A DNA stretch of 64,000 nucleotides from Clostridium sp. CAG:768 (GTDB lineage: Bacteria; Cyanobacteriota; Vampirovibrionia; Gastranaerophilales; Gastranaerophilaceae), in assembly GCA_000437435.1 (NCBI GenBank), contig FR899622.1, positions 75,930-139,929 of the forward strand. Direction: 5' to 3'. The translations under genes were made by a program, and so were the position numbers. Below are positions 25,706-34,676 of the stretch, one piece after another (position 1 is the first letter of the stretch; each line of letters starts with the position of its first letter). The notes under the pieces are model-generated. The model worked only from the letters and a program-made list of their open reading frames with translations, ran no database searches and was not told where the DNA came from.

Positions 25706-27931
25706 ATGAAAGTATTGGAAATTAAGAACAACTTAGTAAAAATAGCATATGATGTAAAAGACAATCTTGCTCTTTCTAATTTTGTAATTATTGAGGATAC
25801 AAATACACCTTATGTTGCTCAAGTTGTAAATATCAAAGCTGATTCCACAACAAATTTCGCAATTGTAAAATTATTGTTTACTTTTAATGAAGAAGGAATA
25901 CTAAAAAACTACAACGGAACAATTCCTTCTACTAAAGCAAATGTATCAATTTTACCTTCAAATGAATTACTTGATATTATTCCAATTGAAGATCCTATAA
26001 GAATGGGTCAACTTGCTCAACAAAATGTTGAATTAAAGGTAGACAAAACAATATTTGATAATAATTTACTTATTTGTTCTAACAACTTAGAAAATACTTC
26101 AACACTACTTAATAACATCCTTAAACAATTAAAAAATAAAGTCGTAATTTTTGATACCGATGGGCAATTTGACTGGGAAAATAAATTATATTTTGGAAAA
26201 GAATTTAAATTACCTCTAAATTACGACACAATTAATTTTATATATGATACAGAACTTGAAGATGTAGATGCAACAAGTAAAGCGATCATACAAGACATAT
26301 TTATTGAAGTCCAAGAATACACAAAAACTCTTCCAGAAGGATATCTTCCGTTTGAAACATTTTTAAATGTTGTAGATCAGCAATATAAAGAAACACAAAT
26401 AACAGAATTAGTTTTATTAAAAAATAAACTATTAAAATATAGAGATCTAAATGTTTTTGCTGAAACATTAAAAGATGTTTTAAATTTAAGTATTGCTATT
26501 GAAAAATCTGATATTACAGTTATAGATATTTCTGATATGCCGCATACATTGCAAAAAGAAATAATGTCATACACATACAACATTATGAATTCTATAAAAT
26601 CAGATATTTATTCCTTTGTAAAAATAGATAATTCAAATACTGATAAAAAATTATTAAAAAAATTCTTAGTAAGAAGTAATGTTTATACAACAATAATATG
26701 CTCTCACGAATATAAATATTTACCAGAAATAAAAGAAGCAGCACAAAATTTAATATTATTTGCGCCATTAACATTACAACACGACTTTGCAAGTTATAAT
26801 ACTTTTTTAAATAAACTCAACTCAGATGAATTTATTATATACGGGGCTCATACACAAAATATTCCATTAATTGTTGAGCTTGATGATATAGAAATAGATG
26901 AAAATACTGAAGATGATTTAAAAAAGCAAGATACACAAACAGATAATATTGTACCAATGCCAGAAATAAAACCTTCTTCAAAAGAAGAAAAAGAAAAAGA
27001 AGAAGATGAAATAATTGAAGAAAATACTATTGAAGAAGAAGAAATCAACTCTGAAACTAATGAAAATTCATTGGAAATGCCTGAAGTTGAATATCCAGAT
27101 ATAACAATAGATGAAATACCAATTGAACAAAATAATAACCAAACAGAAGAAACTGAAATTATTTCTGTTAATGAAGATATTCAACTCAACAATGAAATAG
27201 CTCCTGTTGACAATATACTATCAATAGAAGAAGAACTTCCAACCGAACCAACTATTATTGAAAATAATAGTTCAACAAATAATCCAGAAAATATAATTAT
27301 TGAAGATTCCCCAATAGAAATAACTACAGAAGAACCCAATACACAAAATGAAAATTTAGAAATCTATAATTCAGAAAATAATATAGAAGAAATTGAAGAA
27401 GATGAAATTGAACCTCAAATAGAACTTCAAGAGCCAGAAATTGATTATTCTGTAGAAGATATAGATATTGAAGAAAATTTCGGAGAACCACAAATAATTG
27501 AAAATAATGATGACTTAATTGAACAAGTAGCTAAAGATGTTGATAAAGCATTCTACGAAAAACTTCCAGATGAAAATTATGAATTACCGGATAACGATAA
27601 TATTGAAACAGATGAATTAACTGAAGACGATCTTAATCTTATTGACGATTTAGCTATTGATGATACCAATATGCAATTAGATAATAGTTTTCAAGAATCT
27701 GAAAATATAGAACAAACACCAGTTGTGCCAATATATGAAACTGAAGACCTAGAACCAAAAGAAAATCAAAAATTAGAACCTGGAGATAGAGTCTCAACTC
27801 CCAAATATGGAGAAGGCATAGTAGAAAAAATGATAAAATATGGCAACAAAATGCTTTGCTCAATAGAATTTCCAAACATTGGCAGAAGACTTCTTGACCC
27901 AGCAATGAGCGAAATTATAAAACTAGACTAA
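25706..27931 (+). CDS. HerA-like protein without P-loop, acidic middle, UvrD/PcrA-type Tudor C-terminus
   Basis: 741 residues; GTGAGGAAG precedes the ATG. Residues 1-95 resemble the HAS-barrel of HerA-type translocases. About 100-390 look like a HerA/FtsK-fold ATPase, with VVIFDTDGQFDW in the place of the usual Walker B-like DPHGEY, but the Walker A site reads ICSNNLENTSTLLNN and lacks the G-x-GK-T core. About 393-685 is disordered and extremely acidic (Glu, Asn, Ile rich). Residues about 691-741 (LEPGDRVSTPKYGEGIVEK, then IEFPNIGRRLL) match the Tudor-like tail of UvrD/PcrA, which binds RNA polymerase. The combination is unusual; function unknown. Confidence 0.7.
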   Translation: MKVLEIKNNLVKIAYDVKDNLALSNFVIIEDTNTPYVAQVVNIKADSTTNFAIVKLLFTFNEEGILKNYNGTIPSTKANVSILPSNELLDIIPIEDPIRMGQLAQQNVELKVDKTIFDNNLLICSNNLENTSTLLNNILKQLKNKVVIFDTDGQFDWENKLYFGKEFKLPLNYDTINFIYDTELEDVDATSKAIIQDIFIEVQEYTKTLPEGYLPFETFLNVVDQQYKETQITELVLLKNKLLKYRDLNVFAETLKDVLNLSIAIEKSDITVIDISDMPHTLQKEIMSYTYNIMNSIKSDIYSFVKIDNSNTDKKLLKKFLVRSNVYTTIICSHEYKYLPEIKEAAQNLILFAPLTLQHDFASYNTFLNKLNSDEFIIYGAHTQNIPLIVELDDIEIDENTEDDLKKQDTQTDNIVPMPEIKPSSKEEKEKEEDEIIEENTIEEEEINSETNENSLEMPEVEYPDITIDEIPIEQNNNQTEETEIISVNEDIQLNNEIAPVDNILSIEEELPTEPTIIENNSSTNNPENIIIEDSPIEITTEEPNTQNENLEIYNSENNIEEIEEDEIEPQIELQEPEIDYSVEDIDIEENFGEPQIIENNDDLIEQVAKDVDKAFYEKLPDENYELPDNDNIETDELTEDDLNLIDDLAIDDTNMQLDNSFQESENIEQTPVVPIYETEDLEPKENQKLEPGDRVSTPKYGEGIVEKMIKYGNKMLCSIEFPNIGRRLLDPAMSEIIKLD

Positions 27932-27944
27932 AATATACCTAAAA

Positions 27945-28292
27945 CTATCTTAAAATTTTTGCACCTTTAAGATAAACAAATTGGGGTATAAATTTTTCAT
28001 CACAATTAAGAACAATTAAAACTCTTAAGCATTTTGGCAAAGCATTTGGAACATCTAATTCATGAAAACACATCATTGCTGTATTGGACCAATTCAAATC
28101 GAGTCTTGCAAATTTTGCAGGAAATGCTGCGTTTAAATCATTTGTTAAAGTAAAAATTACATGAGAAATCATTGATTCTTGAATACTATTTGCAAATATC
28201 ATTGCATTCAAAAGTTCTAATGTCGCAAATTTTATTGCATCTTCAGAATTTTCATCAACTGTAATTGCGCCTCTTATTCCTTTTGTAATCAT
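27945..28292 (-). CDS. aroH: Monofunctional chorismate mutase, AroH type
   Basis: Rearranges chorismate to prephenate for Phe/Tyr synthesis. 115 residues, the normal size of the trimeric AroH fold. Motifs: KGIRGAITVDENSEDAI (active-site Arg), IFTLTNDLNAAFPAKFAR, MMCFHELDVPNALPKCLRVL (Glu and Arg of the active site) and the late FVYLKGAKIL (Tyr). It overlaps the end of fmt by 4 bases and is last in the def-fmt-aroH string. Confidence 0.95.
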   Translation of the reverse strand: MITKGIRGAITVDENSEDAIKFATLELLNAMIFANSIQESMISHVIFTLTNDLNAAFPAKFARLDLNWSNTAMMCFHELDVPNALPKCLRVLIVLNCDEKFIPQFVYLKGAKILR

Positions 28293-29200
28293 TTTTTTAA
28301 CCCGTTAGCCCAATCTCTTGCAAACATCTCACCTTTACCTTCAGGTTTAACTTTTACAAGCAAAAGACAATCTTTCCCACAACCTACTAAAATACCATCT
28401 TTTGATATTTTAACAAATTCGCCGCAAGTTCCAGATTCTTTTACAACTTGAGTTTCAAGGACCTTTATAATTTTATCATTATGGATAAAATATGCAGATG
28501 GGAATTTATAAATACCTCTAACTAAATTATGAATTTCTTGAGCTGGCTTAGTCCAATCAATAAGAGTTTCTTCTTTTGTCAATTTATTAGCCATACAAAG
28601 ACCTTCTTCTGATTGCTTTTGAGGAGTAATTGAATTATCTACTAAACCAATTAAAGTTTTTTCAATAAGTTCAGGAGATTTATCACTTATTTGCTCAAAT
28701 AAATCAACACAAGTCATATTATCAGGAATTTGAATAACTTCTCTTAAACAGACATCTCCACAATCAAGTCCTAATTCTGTAATCATTGTACAAATACCTG
28801 TTTCTTTATCACCATTAATTATTGCCCTTTGAATCGGATTTGCCCCTCTATATTTTGGAAGCAAAGATGCATGAAGATTTATTGTTTCGTATTTAGGGAT
28901 ATCCAAAACATCTTGAGATAAAATCTGCCCAAATGCAAATGTTACAAAGAAATCAGGATTTAACTTTTTTAATTCATCTTGAATGTCAGGATCTTTTCTA
29001 ATTGATTTAGGCTGAAACACTGGTAAGTTTTTTTCTAGAGCAAATTGTTTTATCGGTGACATTGATAATTTATGTCCTCTTCCAGCAGGTTTGTCAGGTT
29101 GAGTCACAACAGCTAAAACATTAATTTTATCTGAATTATAAAGATATTCTAGAGATTTTAACGCGATAGCAGGCGTTCCGAAAAAAACTATATTAATCAT
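28289..29200 (-). CDS. fmt: Methionyl-tRNA formyltransferase
   Basis: Formylates initiator Met-tRNA using 10-formyl-THF. 303 residues from ATG 29200 (MINIVFFGTPAIALKSLEYL is the canonical start; the frame stays open 13 codons further up but into def). Motifs: VTQPDKPAGRG, the catalytic HASLLPKYRGANPIQRAI, and the D in ITELGLDCGDV. The C-terminal tRNA-binding domain is present. It overlaps def by 8 bases; def-fmt pairing is near universal. Confidence 0.96.
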   Translation of the reverse strand: MINIVFFGTPAIALKSLEYLYNSDKINVLAVVTQPDKPAGRGHKLSMSPIKQFALEKNLPVFQPKSIRKDPDIQDELKKLNPDFFVTFAFGQILSQDVLDIPKYETINLHASLLPKYRGANPIQRAIINGDKETGICTMITELGLDCGDVCLREVIQIPDNMTCVDLFEQISDKSPELIEKTLIGLVDNSITPQKQSEEGLCMANKLTKEETLIDWTKPAQEIHNLVRGIYKFPSAYFIHNDKIIKVLETQVVKESGTCGEFVKISKDGILVGCGKDCLLLVKVKPEGKGEMFARDWANGLKK

Positions 29201-29765
29201 TTTTCTTATTTTCCAATTCCTTATCAATTTCAGGTTCACTAATCAATTTATCAGCATCAACAGGTGGTAAATTATGTTTTGCTAAAATATCATCAGTTTC
29301 AAAGCGATTTACGCAATGATCAATAAATAAAACTCCATCCAAATGATCATATTCATGCTGTATAGCACGAGCAAGTAAGCAACCATCTTTTGCTTCCATA
29401 ACAAAAGGACGACCATGTCTATCAAGAGCTTTTACCATTACGTTAGCATAACGCTTTACATCTGTATATGCTTCTGGAAAACTTATACAACCTTCTTGAG
29501 CAACAACTGCTCCAGATTTTTTAATAATTTTCGGATTAATAAATACAATCGGATTTAAAGGTTCATCATTTTTTGAAACATCAACAACAAACACCCTATA
29601 ATTAACACCAATTTGAGGTGCAGCCATCCCTACACCGTTTTTAGCATACATAGTATCCAATAAATCCTGGACAAGATCTTGAATTTTTTTAGATACCTTA
29701 TGAACTTCCTTTGAAGGTTCTCTTAAACTTTTTTCTCCATATTGCAAAACTCTTTTTACAGACAT
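29193..29765 (-). CDS. def: Peptide deformylase
   Basis: Removes the N-formyl group from nascent proteins; Fe/Zn metallohydrolase. 190 residues. All three motifs are present: GVGMAAPQIG (GxGxAAxQ), EGCISFPE (EGCxS) and QHEYDHLDG (HExDH). AGAGG lies before the ATG. Forms an operon with fmt and aroH. Confidence 0.97.
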   Translation of the reverse strand: MSVKRVLQYGEKSLREPSKEVHKVSKKIQDLVQDLLDTMYAKNGVGMAAPQIGVNYRVFVVDVSKNDEPLNPIVFINPKIIKKSGAVVAQEGCISFPEAYTDVKRYANVMVKALDRHGRPFVMEAKDGCLLARAIQHEYDHLDGVLFIDHCVNRFETDDILAKHNLPPVDADKLISEPEIDKELENKKND

Positions 29766-29818
29766 ACTAAACCTCTTTACTAATACTTCTTCTTAATAAT
29801 ACTATACTATAAAAAAGC

Positions 29819-30487
29819 CTATCTGACATCTAAGAATTTATGAACCTGTGGTATTAATCTCACGTTTTCATATCTATCTAAGAATTTATCAAGAATTAAA
29901 GCCGCAAACTCAGAAGACACAGACATTTTATCTTGAACCATTTCTGGCTGTAAAATAAGTTCTATACCATATTTTTTGGCTAAATTACAACTATTTTGAA
30001 TTTCGTCATCTGTAATCATTTTATTAAAAACAATCTTAGCAAAAGTTTCAATTCCTTTACAGTTTTCAAAAAATTTGTCATGAAATCGATAAGAATCTTT
30101 AATCCCGGTAGCACTCTCTAACTTAATATCTGCAGATACAATATCTATAAAAGGCTTTACGATTAACAACTTATCAGCCAAAGTAGCATTTGTCTCTAAA
30201 TAAATTTTCTTATTTACTAAAGGCAAAAAATCCTTCAAGAAATCTGCAGCTAAAAGAGGTTCCCCACCAGTTAATGAAACAGAATGAACCGATTTATATG
30301 AGTTGACAACCTCAGCTAACTCACAATGATTATATTCTTTATAATCACTTTTAGAAGAAAACTCTGTATCACAATAATTACACTTTAAATTGCAATTACA
30401 AAAACGTACAAATAACTGCTTATAACCAACATAAGGTCCTTCACCTTGGATTGATTCAAAAATTTCTTTTATTCTTACATTATTCAT
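29819..30487 (-). CDS. queE: 7-carboxy-7-deazaguanine synthase
   Basis: Radical SAM ring-contraction step in queuosine/7-deazaguanine synthesis. 222 residues. IFESIQGEGPYVGYKQLFVR is the typical start; CNLKCNYC gives the CxxxCxxC [4Fe-4S] motif; SLTGGEPLL is the SAM-binding GGE block. The end has LIPQVHKFLDV, also family-typical. The start overlaps the end of the dnaJ-like gene by 8 bases, so it is translated from the same mRNA. No other queuosine genes are in the window. Confidence 0.95.
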   Translation of the reverse strand: MNNVRIKEIFESIQGEGPYVGYKQLFVRFCNCNLKCNYCDTEFSSKSDYKEYNHCELAEVVNSYKSVHSVSLTGGEPLLAADFLKDFLPLVNKKIYLETNATLADKLLIVKPFIDIVSADIKLESATGIKDSYRFHDKFFENCKGIETFAKIVFNKMITDDEIQNSCNLAKKYGIELILQPEMVQDKMSVSSEFAALILDKFLDRYENVRLIPQVHKFLDVR

Positions 30488-31493
30488 TTAATAAATTCTC
30501 TCGAATATTTTGTGATGACAATTTTTTAAGCTTTTCATAAAGCCTAATTTCATCATCTAACAAAGAACAAGAAATTTCAATATGCACAATAACTATCATA
30601 TCGCCTACTTTTCCATTTTGATTAAGCCCCTGACCTGATAGGCGGAATTTTTGTCCGGAATGAGTCTTTGGGGGAATTTTTAAATTAACAGAACCCTCAA
30701 AGACAGGAATTGATATATTCCCACCTAAAACAGCCTCAAAAGGAGTAATAGGTACATTATAAATAACATTATTACCGTCAAATGTAATACGATTGTTAGG
30801 TTCAATTTTAATTTTTAAATACAAATCACCGTTGCGACCTCCATTTTGACCGCATTTTCCCTCTTGCGGAATTCTTAATTTTATACCGTTTTTCACATTT
30901 TTAGGTATTTTTACGGTAATTTTTTTATGCTCAATTTTTTCGCCTGTACCTTTACAAACATGGCATAAGGAACCGTTTATAAATTTTCGCCCTTTACAAT
31001 TTGGGCATTCAGAAGAGTGCATAACATTAATTACACGTTCAGCACCATTCACGGCTTCTTTGATTGTGATTGAAATATCTTCAAACAGATCTTCTCCACG
31101 CTTTGGATATACTCTTTCCTTTTTTGGTTTAGGTTTAGAAAACTCTTCAAATATATCATTTATTTTTTTAGAAAATTCATCTTTAGACATTTTAGGCTCT
31201 GTATGATTTTGTGAAAAATTATTTTTCTTATACTCACTTTGAGCTTTTTCTGAAGATGTATGTTGTTTTTCTTGTTTAGGAGCTGATTTAAAAAATCCGT
31301 TTATTGTATCATATTGCAATCTTTTTTTAGCATCTGACAAAACCTCATATGCTTCTGTTATATCTTTAAATTGAGCTGTACCGTATGGATTTACATCAGG
31401 ATGAAATTTCCTTGCCAAACGTCTGTATGCAGATTTAATTTCTGCATCAGAACTGTCTGGTGTAACTCCAAGAATTGAATAATAGTTCTTCAT
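30480..31493 (-). CDS. DnaJ-family co-chaperone with a half-size zinc finger
   Basis: 337 residues. J domain at 1-62 with the HPD triad (LARKFHPDVNPYG). A low-complexity charged linker covers 68-135. Then a shortened Cys region with only two CxxC pairs (CPNCKGRKFINGSLCHVC), where classical DnaJ has four CxxCxGxG motifs. The two substrate-binding beta-domains follow (VKIPKNVKNGIKLRIPQEGK; FRLSGQGLNQNGKVGDM). This is between DnaJ and CbpA in design. It would stimulate DnaK. Lies 21 bases after the purD-like gene and overlaps queE. Confidence 0.88.
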   Translation of the reverse strand: MKNYYSILGVTPDSSDAEIKSAYRRLARKFHPDVNPYGTAQFKDITEAYEVLSDAKKRLQYDTINGFFKSAPKQEKQHTSSEKAQSEYKKNNFSQNHTEPKMSKDEFSKKINDIFEEFSKPKPKKERVYPKRGEDLFEDISITIKEAVNGAERVINVMHSSECPNCKGRKFINGSLCHVCKGTGEKIEHKKITVKIPKNVKNGIKLRIPQEGKCGQNGGRNGDLYLKIKIEPNNRITFDGNNVIYNVPITPFEAVLGGNISIPVFEGSVNLKIPPKTHSGQKFRLSGQGLNQNGKVGDMIVIVHIEISCSLLDDEIRLYEKLKKLSSQNIRENLLNE

Positions 31494-31514
31494 ATCTTCA
31501 TATATAATGAAGTT

Positions 31515-32759
31515 TTAAAATTTTTCAACCTGCTCACAAATATCAGTTCGGTATTTTTTACCGTCAAAATTTATTAATTCAACGTCTTCATATAAGAATT
31601 TACGAGCTCTTGATAAAGTTTTAGCAGTTTTTGTAACAACTAAAGATTTACCTTTAACAGTTTCATATTCTAAATATTTATTTTTTACATTTCCAAAATG
31701 AGAAATATCTGATTCTACTAAATCTAATCCATTAATTATTTTACCTTCACTTCTTGCAGAAATCACACAAGACACAGATGAATTATCTGATACTTCTATT
31801 TTTTCATAATCATCAGCAAACGAACCAACCGCACAAGCCTCAAAGAGGGTTAATAAATTTTCATCAATAAGATTTAAAACAGCTTCGGCATCATGATCTG
31901 ATAAAAATGGTTTAAAATCTAATACAACATATTGATTATCATCTGTCAATACACAATCAATTCCTAAAATTCCAAGATAAGGCGTTTCTTTCTTTTGTAA
32001 AGAATCTAACACTCTAGCTACGACATTTTGCATTAAATTCATTTCAACATCTTTAGACACTTTATAATCAGGAGTATAAGCACCAATTCCAGATGTTAAA
32101 ATTCCAGCATCTCCATTTTCCATAAATTTGTAATTAGCAACAGTTGCAATAGGGAGTGCACTGTAACCATCAGTTACAATATAAAAAGTAAACTCATGGC
32201 CATATACATAATCTTCTAATACAACTTTTTTTTCATCTCGACAAAATAAATCCTCAACAAATGTCTTTGAATTAATAAAAGTTGTACAAACTAACCTATC
32301 AGCAGACATAGATGTTTCATCTGTTCTAATAACTTGGGGCATAGGAGCATTTTTTAGATAATCCACAGCCATTTGTAACTTATCAAAAATCGCAAATCGA
32401 GGAGTTGGAATTCTCAATTTATATAAAAATTTCTTGCCTATAGAACGACTTATTGCAAAAGTTGAACTCTGAGCAGTAGGAGCAAATATTAATTGAGAAT
32501 TTGCTTGAAAAAGTCCAGAAATATCATTTTTAACAGCAATTTCAGAAGTTACAATAGTAAGATCAATAGCATTTTCTAAAACAAACTCGAGTAACTCTTG
32601 AACTTTGTCCTCTCTAATATCAATACATTCTGCAATTTCTTGAATCACGGAATTACCAGGAGCTACAAATACATCACAATCATAATTTTTAAACTTTTTT
32701 ACTAATGCAAATTCTTTTGCAGAATTGCCCACAATTAATATTTTTTTTCTTTTTTCCAT
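31515..32759 (-). CDS. purD: Phosphoribosylamine-glycine ligase-like ATP-grasp enzyme
   Basis: PurD joins phosphoribosylamine and glycine in purine synthesis. 414 residues, close to the family's ~425. N-domain ILIVGNSAKEFALVKKF (usually GxGGREHAL) is diverged; LFAPTAQSST stands where GPxxxAA is usual; ATP-grasp parts VVLEDYVYGHEFTFYIVTDG and YLGILGIDCVLTDD are clear, but the final metal motif (FNxRFGDPE in PurD) reads LDFKPFLSDHDAEAV. The changes leave open a related ligase role. TATAAT lies 6 bases before the ATG (leaderless candidate). No other purine genes nearby. Confidence 0.7.
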   Translation of the reverse strand: MEKRKKILIVGNSAKEFALVKKFKNYDCDVFVAPGNSVIQEIAECIDIREDKVQELLEFVLENAIDLTIVTSEIAVKNDISGLFQANSQLIFAPTAQSSTFAISRSIGKKFLYKLRIPTPRFAIFDKLQMAVDYLKNAPMPQVIRTDETSMSADRLVCTTFINSKTFVEDLFCRDEKKVVLEDYVYGHEFTFYIVTDGYSALPIATVANYKFMENGDAGILTSGIGAYTPDYKVSKDVEMNLMQNVVARVLDSLQKKETPYLGILGIDCVLTDDNQYVVLDFKPFLSDHDAEAVLNLIDENLLTLFEACAVGSFADDYEKIEVSDNSSVSCVISARSEGKIINGLDLVESDISHFGNVKNKYLEYETVKGKSLVVTKTAKTLSRARKFLYEDVELINFDGKKYRTDICEQVEKF

Positions 32760-32765
32760 ATTCGT

Positions 32766-32771
32766 ATTATA
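32766..32771 (-). promoter_or_regulatory. -10 box of the purD-like gene, 6 bases before ATG
   Basis: Minus strand TATAAT, ACGAAT, ATG. No Shine-Dalgarno. Confidence 0.5.
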
Positions 32772-32836
32772 TTACAAAAAATTCTAAACCATATACAGGA
32801 TATTATTAAAAAATATTAAGAAACTTACAAAAATTG

Positions 32837-32845
32837 TGATATAAT
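32837..32845 (+). promoter_or_regulatory. Extended -10 promoter of the 75-residue small protein
   Basis: TGATATAAT is a perfect extended -10; the -35 is weak. Confidence 0.5.
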
Positions 32846-32901
32846 TATGACAAATAAAAAAAAATAATTAATCTTATTAAAGAAGTGAGGTATTGGTAAG
32901 T

Positions 32902-33129
32902 ATGGCAGGTATTGTAAATTTATTATCACAAATGTTTGTACCGCAAACAACTCAAGTAGCTGTACCGGTAAAGTCAACAAATCCTTATAGTAACAATCCA
33001 TTTGTAAACTACAATGGGAACAATTTAAACAATTACGCAAAAAACAATCCTGTAAGAGGAGGCTACTTTGCTGGTTACTATAATGGCAAACAAAATATTG
33101 TAGGACAAAGATTGTTTATTGAAGTTTAA
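32902..33129 (+). CDS. Small hypothetical protein, 75 residues, Asn/Tyr-rich
   Basis: From ATG 32902 (GTGAGG 11 bases before it; a TTG three codons up is less likely). Sequence begins MAGIVNLLSQMFVPQTTQVA with a mildly amphipathic start, followed by an Asn/Tyr/Gly-rich stretch (YNGNNLNNYAKNNPVRGGY). No signal peptide, no family recognised. It has its own extended -10 promoter. The next promoter, for two prepilins, follows within 20 bases, so it is a short independent unit. Confidence 0.6.
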   Translation: MAGIVNLLSQMFVPQTTQVAVPVKSTNPYSNNPFVNYNGNNLNNYAKNNPVRGGYFAGYYNGKQNIVGQRLFIEV

Positions 33130-33141
33130 AGGGCTCAACAA

Positions 33142-33170
33142 TTGACTTCCTAGAGAAAAAGGGTTATAAT
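33142..33170 (+). promoter_or_regulatory. Promoter of the two-prepilin operon
   Basis: TTGACT, 17 bases, TATAAT: nearly perfect consensus. Confidence 0.8.
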
Positions 33171-33199
33171 TATATACATAGGGAAAGCGGATTGGTTAT

Positions 33200-33901
33200 A
33201 TGAAAAATAATAAATTTTTAGGATTTTCACTGTCGGAAGCATTAATTGCAATAGCTATTATTAGTATTATTGCAGCGATTACTGTACCTAATGTAATAAC
33301 CAGTTACCAAAAACAAACATTTTTAACTATGCTACAAAAAAATTACCGAGAACTAAAAGATAATTTATTAATTTTGCAAACTGAGAATTACAATAAAACT
33401 TTTTACCAATCATTATTAAGTTTACAAGGCCGATCAGTTGCTAACACTGCAGGAAAATTCTTTATTGGTGATACAAATAATGATCCATACTATAATATTA
33501 TAAAAGACTGTGAAACAACAGCCCAACCGTGTTTTGCGACATCTTATTCCAATATTAACGGAAACACAACTCAAGCATTTTCTTGCAATAATGGATATAA
33601 TGTTATTTTAAAAAGTGGAACAGCAATGTGTATAATCCCAGCAGATGGTGGACAACCTGCTAAAGTTCATATTGATGTTAATGGTCAAGATAATCCCAAT
33701 ATTGGTGGTAGAGATATGTTTACGTTTTATATATATGACGACTACTCAATTGATGACAAAGATATAACCCCAGATAAAATAAAAAATGACACTGCCGAAA
33801 CTGCTAGAAATGATTTATTTACAGCATCTTGTCTTTCTTCGACAATAGGAGAAGGTTGTTTTGGGAAAATACTAAATGACAATTGGAAAATGAACTATTA
33901 A
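33200..33901 (+). CDS. Prepilin-type protein, 233 residues
   Basis: Short leader MKNNKFLG, then the prepilin signature FSLSEALIAIAIISIIAAIT with Glu5-equivalent, cleaved by prepilin peptidase after the Gly. The helix continues as NVITSYQKQTF. The globular part has paired Cys (KDCETTAQPCF; FSCNNG) and the block VHIDVNGQDNPNIGGRDMF, and ends GCFGKILNDNWKMNY. Pilins or pseudopilins of this type assemble into type IV or type II-like filaments. First gene of a two-prepilin operon with a consensus promoter. Confidence 0.9.
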   Translation: MKNNKFLGFSLSEALIAIAIISIIAAITVPNVITSYQKQTFLTMLQKNYRELKDNLLILQTENYNKTFYQSLLSLQGRSVANTAGKFFIGDTNNDPYYNIIKDCETTAQPCFATSYSNINGNTTQAFSCNNGYNVILKSGTAMCIIPADGGQPAKVHIDVNGQDNPNIGGRDMFTFYIYDDYSIDDKDITPDKIKNDTAETARNDLFTASCLSSTIGEGCFGKILNDNWKMNY

Positions 33902-33919
33902 TACTAGAAAGGGATAATA

Positions 33920-34522
33920 ATGAATAAAAAATTTGCATTTACTTTATCAGAAGTGCTTGTAACAATGGGTATAATAGGTGTAATATCAGCATTAACTGTT
34001 CCAACATTGGTTAATAATTATCAAAGAAAAGCTTTAGCTTTACAATTAAGAAAAACTGTTAGTGATATAGATAATGCTATAGATATGCTTATCACAGAAG
34101 AAGGGAAAACTAAATTTTCTGCAACAACTTACTATAACAATCTAGATGGGTTTGTTAGAGATAAATTAAAAACAATAAAAACATGTTCAAAGGATGAAAC
34201 AAATAAATGTTTTGCAAATGAAAATTATAACACAATAAACGGAGCTGCAGGAAGTGCATTCACTTGCGAAGGGAATTCATATGTTTTAGCAAGTTCTGCT
34301 GCAATTTGTATGACCAAAAGTGGTACTTCCGTTAAAGTAAATATTGATGTTAATGGACAAGATGGACCTAATATTGGTGGAAGAGATATGTTTATATTCA
34401 TGATCAACAGTAATGGCGAAATTACAGGTACAGGAAATGAAGATACTTGTACTACTAGTAATTTCGGAGATGGATGTTATGATCTGCTAGCAGAAGAAAA
34501 TAATTGGAAAATGAATTATTAA
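33920..34522 (+). CDS. Prepilin-type protein, 200 residues
   Basis: Leader MNKKFA followed by FTLSEVLVTMGIIGVISALT and VPTLVNNYQRKALALQL, the prepilin helix. The later part has IKTCSKDETNKCF, FTCEGNSYVLASSAAICM, VNIDVNGQDGPNIGGRDMF and the ending EENNWKMNY. GAAAGGGAT precedes the ATG, 18 bases after the first prepilin. The two share N-terminal and C-terminal blocks but differ in the middle, as tandem paralogs would. A strong terminator ends the operon. Confidence 0.9.
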   Translation: MNKKFAFTLSEVLVTMGIIGVISALTVPTLVNNYQRKALALQLRKTVSDIDNAIDMLITEEGKTKFSATTYYNNLDGFVRDKLKTIKTCSKDETNKCFANENYNTINGAAGSAFTCEGNSYVLASSAAICMTKSGTSVKVNIDVNGQDGPNIGGRDMFIFMINSNGEITGTGNEDTCTTSNFGDGCYDLLAEENNWKMNY

Positions 34523-34538
34523 ACTACATTAATAGTGT

Positions 34539-34585
34539 TGCATAAAAAACATACAAGAATAATTACTTGTATGTTTTTTTATGCA
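34539..34585. terminator. Long intrinsic terminator after the prepilin operon
   Basis: ACATACAAG and CTTGTATGT form the stem, extended outward by A-run/T-run pairing up to TTGCAT/ATGCAA. Confidence 0.88.
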
Positions 34586-34676
34586 AAAGTCTATAAAAAG
34601 CCTAAATAGCTTAATAATTCTTTAAGATGAATGTATTGTCTTAATTTTTTATACTAAAATAGATTAAAGAGAGTAT

